A DNA stretch of 8,291 nucleotides from Lachnoclostridium sp. UBA6475 (GTDB lineage: Bacteria; Bacillota; Clostridia; Lachnospirales; Lachnospiraceae), in contig DJNB01000101.1 in the NCBI GenBank assembly GCA_002435545.1, forward strand, positions 1 through 8,291, given 5' to 3'. A model generated the notes under the pieces. That model was not told where the DNA came from. It searched no databases and saw only the letters and a list, made by a program, of their open reading frames with translations. This document shows, piece after piece, positions 5,871-8,291 of the stretch. How positions within the stretch are numbered: position 1 is the stretch's first letter; the number at the start of each line of letters is the position of its first letter. The position numbers and the translations under genes are program-made.

Positions 5871-7322
5871 ATGGGTAAGATTATTGGTGAAGGCATTACA
5901 TTTGACGACGTTTTATTGGTTCCGGCTTATTCGGAAGTCATTCCTAACCAGGTAGAGTTAAAAACTCATTTGACAAAAAAGATTGAATTGAACATTCCTA
6001 TGATGAGCGCAGGAATGGATACGGTTACGGAACACCGCATGGCGATTGCGATGGCACGTCAGGGTGGAATCGGTATTATCCACAAAAATATGACAATTGA
6101 GCAGCAGGCAGAAGAGGTTGATAAAGTAAAACGTTCTGAGAATGGAGTTATTACAGATCCATTTTATTTGTCTCCGGAGCATACATTGGAAGATGCCAAC
6201 AATTTGATGGCCAAATTCCGCATTTCCGGTGTACCGATCACAGAAGGAAGAAAACTGGTCGGTATCATTACAAACCGTGATCTTAAATTCGAGACAGATT
6301 TTTCGAAAAAGATCAAAGAGAGTATGACATCGGAAGGTCTTGTTACAGCCAGAGAGGGAATCACTTTGGACGAAGCAAAACAGATTCTTGCAAAAGCCCG
6401 TAAAGAGAAACTTCCTATTGTAGATAAAGAGGGTAATCTCTGTGGTTTGATTACAATCAAAGATATTGAAAAGCAGATTAAATATCCACATTCTGCAAAA
6501 GACGCACAGGGAAGACTTCTCTGTGGTGCCGGTGTGGGTGTTACGGCAAACATTCTTGACCGTGTAGCTGCCCTGGTAAAGGCAAAAGTAGATGTTATTG
6601 TTATTGATACAGCGCATGGTCATTCGGCAAATGTTCTCCGTGTTGTTAAGATGGTACGTGATGCATATCCGGATCTCGGTATTATTGCTGGAAATGTAGC
6701 AACAGGAGAAGCAACAAAGGCGTTGATTGAAGCCGGTGTGGATGCTGTTAAAGTTGGTATCGGACCAGGATCAATCTGTACGACGCGTGTTGTAGCAGGT
6801 ATCGGTGTTCCGCAGGTAACAGCGATCATGGACTGTTATGAAGCTGCAAAACCATATGGTATTCCAATCATCGCAGATGGAGGCATCAAGTACTCTGGTG
6901 ATATGACAAAAGCAATCGCGGCAGGGGCTAATGTCTGCATGATGGGAAGTATTTTTGCCGGATGTGATGAGAGTCCTGGAACATTTGAATTGTTCCAGGG
7001 AAGAAAATATAAAGTTTACCGTGGTATGGGATCCATTGCGGCAATGGAAAATGGAAGTAAAGACCGTTATTTCCAGCAGGATGCAAAGAAACTTGTTCCG
7101 GAGGGGGTAGAAGGACGAGTAGCATACAAAGGAAGTGTGGAAGATACGGTATTTCAGTTGATTGGTGGTATCCGTTCCGGTATGGGATATTGTGGTGCGA
7201 AGACGATCGAAGATCTGAAAGAGAGAGGAAGATTTGTTAAGATTTCGGCAGCATCTTTGAAAGAAAGCCATCCACATGACATTCATATTACGAAAGAGGC
7301 ACCAAACTATAGTGTCGAATAA
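5871..7322 (+). CDS. guaB: Inosine-5'-monophosphate dehydrogenase
   Basis: 483 residues, the normal length for bacterial IMPDH. The cytosolic enzyme oxidises IMP to XMP with NAD+, the committed step of guanine nucleotide synthesis. The N-terminal TIM-barrel start is seen at FDDVLLVPAYSEV (11-23). It is interrupted by two CBS domains (about 95-205), the usual nucleotide-sensing Bateman module. The catalytic loop is GIGPGSICTTR (296-306) with Cys303. The phosphate-binding region ADGGIKYSGD (335-344) and the mobile flap with the Arg-Tyr pair in SKDRYFQ (396-402) are intact. The ATG at 5871 has AAGGAG 11 nt upstream and its own promoter. The gene diverges from tRNA-Gln. No terminator separates it from the overlapping amidase gene downstream, so the two are probably on one transcript. 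Confidence 0.98.
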   Translation: MGKIIGEGITFDDVLLVPAYSEVIPNQVELKTHLTKKIELNIPMMSAGMDTVTEHRMAIAMARQGGIGIIHKNMTIEQQAEEVDKVKRSENGVITDPFYLSPEHTLEDANNLMAKFRISGVPITEGRKLVGIITNRDLKFETDFSKKIKESMTSEGLVTAREGITLDEAKQILAKARKEKLPIVDKEGNLCGLITIKDIEKQIKYPHSAKDAQGRLLCGAGVGVTANILDRVAALVKAKVDVIVIDTAHGHSANVLRVVKMVRDAYPDLGIIAGNVATGEATKALIEAGVDAVKVGIGPGSICTTRVVAGIGVPQVTAIMDCYEAAKPYGIPIIADGGIKYSGDMTKAIAAGANVCMMGSIFAGCDESPGTFELFQGRKYKVYRGMGSIAAMENGSKDRYFQQDAKKLVPEGVEGRVAYKGSVEDTVFQLIGGIRSGMGYCGAKTIEDLKERGRFVKISAASLKESHPHDIHITKEAPNYSVE

Positions 7323-7998
7323 AAGAGTATACCGGCGCAGAAAACGACGCCGTATGAGTAAGAAAGGGCGCTATGCTGCGATTGCCGGCATAGCAGCCCT
7401 TGTTCTTTTTGTCACGCTGTTTACTGTCTCCGGGATCCACCGGCAGAAGGAGGCACAGCGGCAGAAAGAAAAGACATATCCGGAGATTCATTTTGACGTC
7501 CGTTTTTTAGATCCCAATCCCTATTCCAGACCACAGCTGGCATTAAAGAAGGTTCATGCTATCGTCGTACATTATACGGCGAATCCCGGAGTGGATGCGG
7601 TGGCAAACCGCAATTATTTTAACAATCTGCCAAAGGCAAATGAAAAGAAACAAAAGAAGACGTATGCGAGCAGTCATTTTGTCATTGGACTGGACGGTAC
7701 GGTCGTACAGTGCATTCCGCTGGAAGAGATGGCCTATGCCTCGAATGACAGAAATTCCGACACGGTTTCGATTGAGTGCTGCCATAAAAAGGAAAATGGA
7801 AAATTTACCGCGCAGACACAGGCATCTCTGATACAATTGTGTACCTATCTGTGTATTAAATTTGATCTGACGGAAGACAATCTGATACGGCACTACGATG
7901 TGACCGGGAAAATCTGCCCCAAATATTTTGTTGAGCATCCGGAGGCATGGGAAACGTTCAAAAAAGATGTCGGCATGGAATTAAAAAAATACAAATAA
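7312..7998 (+). CDS. Membrane-anchored N-acetylmuramoyl-L-alanine amidase (amidase_2/PGRP family)
   Basis: 228 residues from a GTG at 7312. The reading frame is open further, to an ATG at 7276 inside guaB; a later ATG at 7354 lacks any ribosome-binding site. AGAGG lies 12 nt before the GTG. The N-terminus is very basic (VYRRRKRRR) and followed by one hydrophobic segment (about residues 21-41), giving an N-in membrane anchor with the rest outside. From about residue 80 it is a zinc amidase_2 domain, the T7-lysozyme/PGRP fold that cuts between N-acetylmuramic acid and L-Ala of peptidoglycan. Expected zinc ligands are present: His87 in IVVHYTA, His194 in IRHYDVTG and Cys202 in KICPKYF. SSHFVIGLDGTVVQCIP and SDTVSIECC are typical core strands. 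It overlaps guaB by 11 nt and is probably co-transcribed. A role in wall turnover is inferred; a spore-related role is possible but unsupported. Confidence 0.88.
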   Translation: MSNKRVYRRRKRRRMSKKGRYAAIAGIAALVLFVTLFTVSGIHRQKEAQRQKEKTYPEIHFDVRFLDPNPYSRPQLALKKVHAIVVHYTANPGVDAVANRNYFNNLPKANEKKQKKTYASSHFVIGLDGTVVQCIPLEEMAYASNDRNSDTVSIECCHKKENGKFTAQTQASLIQLCTYLCIKFDLTEDNLIRHYDVTGKICPKYFVEHPEAWETFKKDVGMELKKYK

Positions 7999-7999
7999 A

Positions 8000-8039
8000 A
8001 AACGGTATCCCGGTCAAAGATTCACCTGAGATACCGTTT
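8000..8039. terminator. Bidirectional terminator between the amidase and chemotaxis genes
   Basis: AAACGGTATC (8000-8009) pairs with GATACCGTTT (8030-8039), a 10-bp stem whose 20-nt loop can add a small GGT/ACC pairing. On the minus strand it is followed by a run of T and acts as a good terminator for the chemotaxis gene. On the plus strand the tail (TTTCTATTAT) is weaker but still usable for the amidase transcript. Confidence 0.82.
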
Positions 8040-8051
8040 CTATTATAAGTC

Positions 8052-8291
8052 TTATTTGGTCTTAAATTTCGAGATTGCATCTCCAAGACGTTCCGCACGG
8101 ATCATCAGCTGGGAGGAGGCATCATCCAAAGAAGTAAGGGCTTCGGACTGTTTGTCGGTTACGTTTGCAACCGAGGTAACGGATGCCAGTGTTTCTTCCA
8201 GGATCGCAGATATATTTTCCATTGAGTTCAAAGTAGAAGAACCGGATGCTTCCATGTCTTTGGAACTGCTCTGAATGCTTTCGAGGTATTC
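8052..8291 (-). CDS. Methyl-accepting chemotaxis protein, C-terminal end (partial)
   Basis: Only the last 79 residues are in the window; the gene continues beyond the right edge. The sequence is a long coiled-coil helix with no proline or hydrophobic membrane segment. NSMENISAILEETLASV is followed by Asp/Ser/Gln-rich heptads and the ending ERLGDAISKFKTK. This matches the C-terminal signalling helix of methyl-accepting chemotaxis receptors, which usually ends in a similar L-x-x-x-x-x-x-F-K tail after Glu-Glu methylation-type heptads. The kinase-contact tip and the sensor domain lie outside the window, so the ligand and topology cannot be judged. A receptor implies a motile host with CheA/CheW. 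It converges with the amidase gene across a shared terminator. Other coiled-coil proteins are possible but less likely. Confidence 0.78.
   Translation of the reverse strand, partial: EYLESIQSSSKDMEASGSSTLNSMENISAILEETLASVTSVANVTDKQSEALTSLDDASSQLMIRAERLGDAISKFKTK

Noticed and set aside
5958..6623. 221-codon frame antisense to guaB
   Set aside because: It lies wholly inside a clear IMPDH gene and its product is Cys/His/Phe-rich low-quality sequence without a ribosome-binding site. It is a shadow of guaB codon bias.
6771..7286. 171-codon frame antisense to the guaB 3' half
   Set aside because: Same reason: no start signals, no recognisable motif, and complete overlap with conserved catalytic coding sequence.
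1..8291. CRISPR array, toxin-antitoxin pair, phage defence genes or intact transposon
   Set aside because: No regularly spaced repeats and no transposase, nuclease, antitoxin or defence-domain sequences were seen on either strand.

Overview
The window looks like chromosomal DNA of a low-to-moderate GC Firmicute, most likely a motile member of the Lachnospiraceae (Roseburia/Agathobacter/Butyrivibrio-like). The evidence is the purine-rich AGGAGG ribosome-binding sites, sigma-A type promoters, A/T-rich intergenic DNA, a tRNA without encoded CCA, and the character of the proteins: an Amt-PII fusion, RF3, IMP dehydrogenase and a chemotaxis receptor. The genus is an inference; no 16S or other marker is present.

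Layout. Positions 1-434 hold the decayed edge of a mobile region: a short open frame joins a piece of group II intron reverse transcriptase to two copies of an I-R-K-G-L helical repeat, followed by a 35-codon frame. A long hairpin (475-516) and an A/T-rich stretch lead to a near-consensus promoter at 663-690. This drives amt (761-2536, +), an ammonium channel with a PII signalling domain fused to its C-terminus. A bidirectional terminator (2565-2612) separates it from a converging minus-strand pair: prfC (5487 to 3892), then 20 nt later a secreted right-handed beta-helix protein (3871 to 2636). Upstream of prfC on the same strand lies tRNA-Gln(CUG) (5688-5617) with its own promoter and terminator. 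A further 10-bp inverted repeat lies in the prfC leader.

From the divergent control region 5689-5870, guaB (5871-7322, +) is transcribed the other way, and a membrane-anchored amidase-2 protein (about 7312-7998) overlaps its end. A second bidirectional terminator (8000-8039) separates this pair from the 3' end of a methyl-accepting chemotaxis protein (8291 to 8052, minus, cut by the window edge).

The core genes are housekeeping or nutrient-response genes: ammonium uptake, translation termination, GTP synthesis, cell-wall turnover and chemotaxis. I see no phage defence locus, CRISPR array or intact transposon. The most unusual points are the Amt-PII fusion whose T-loop lacks the classical uridylylation tyrosine, the two housekeeping genes each followed by a tightly linked exported or membrane protein, and the chimeric remnant at the left end.
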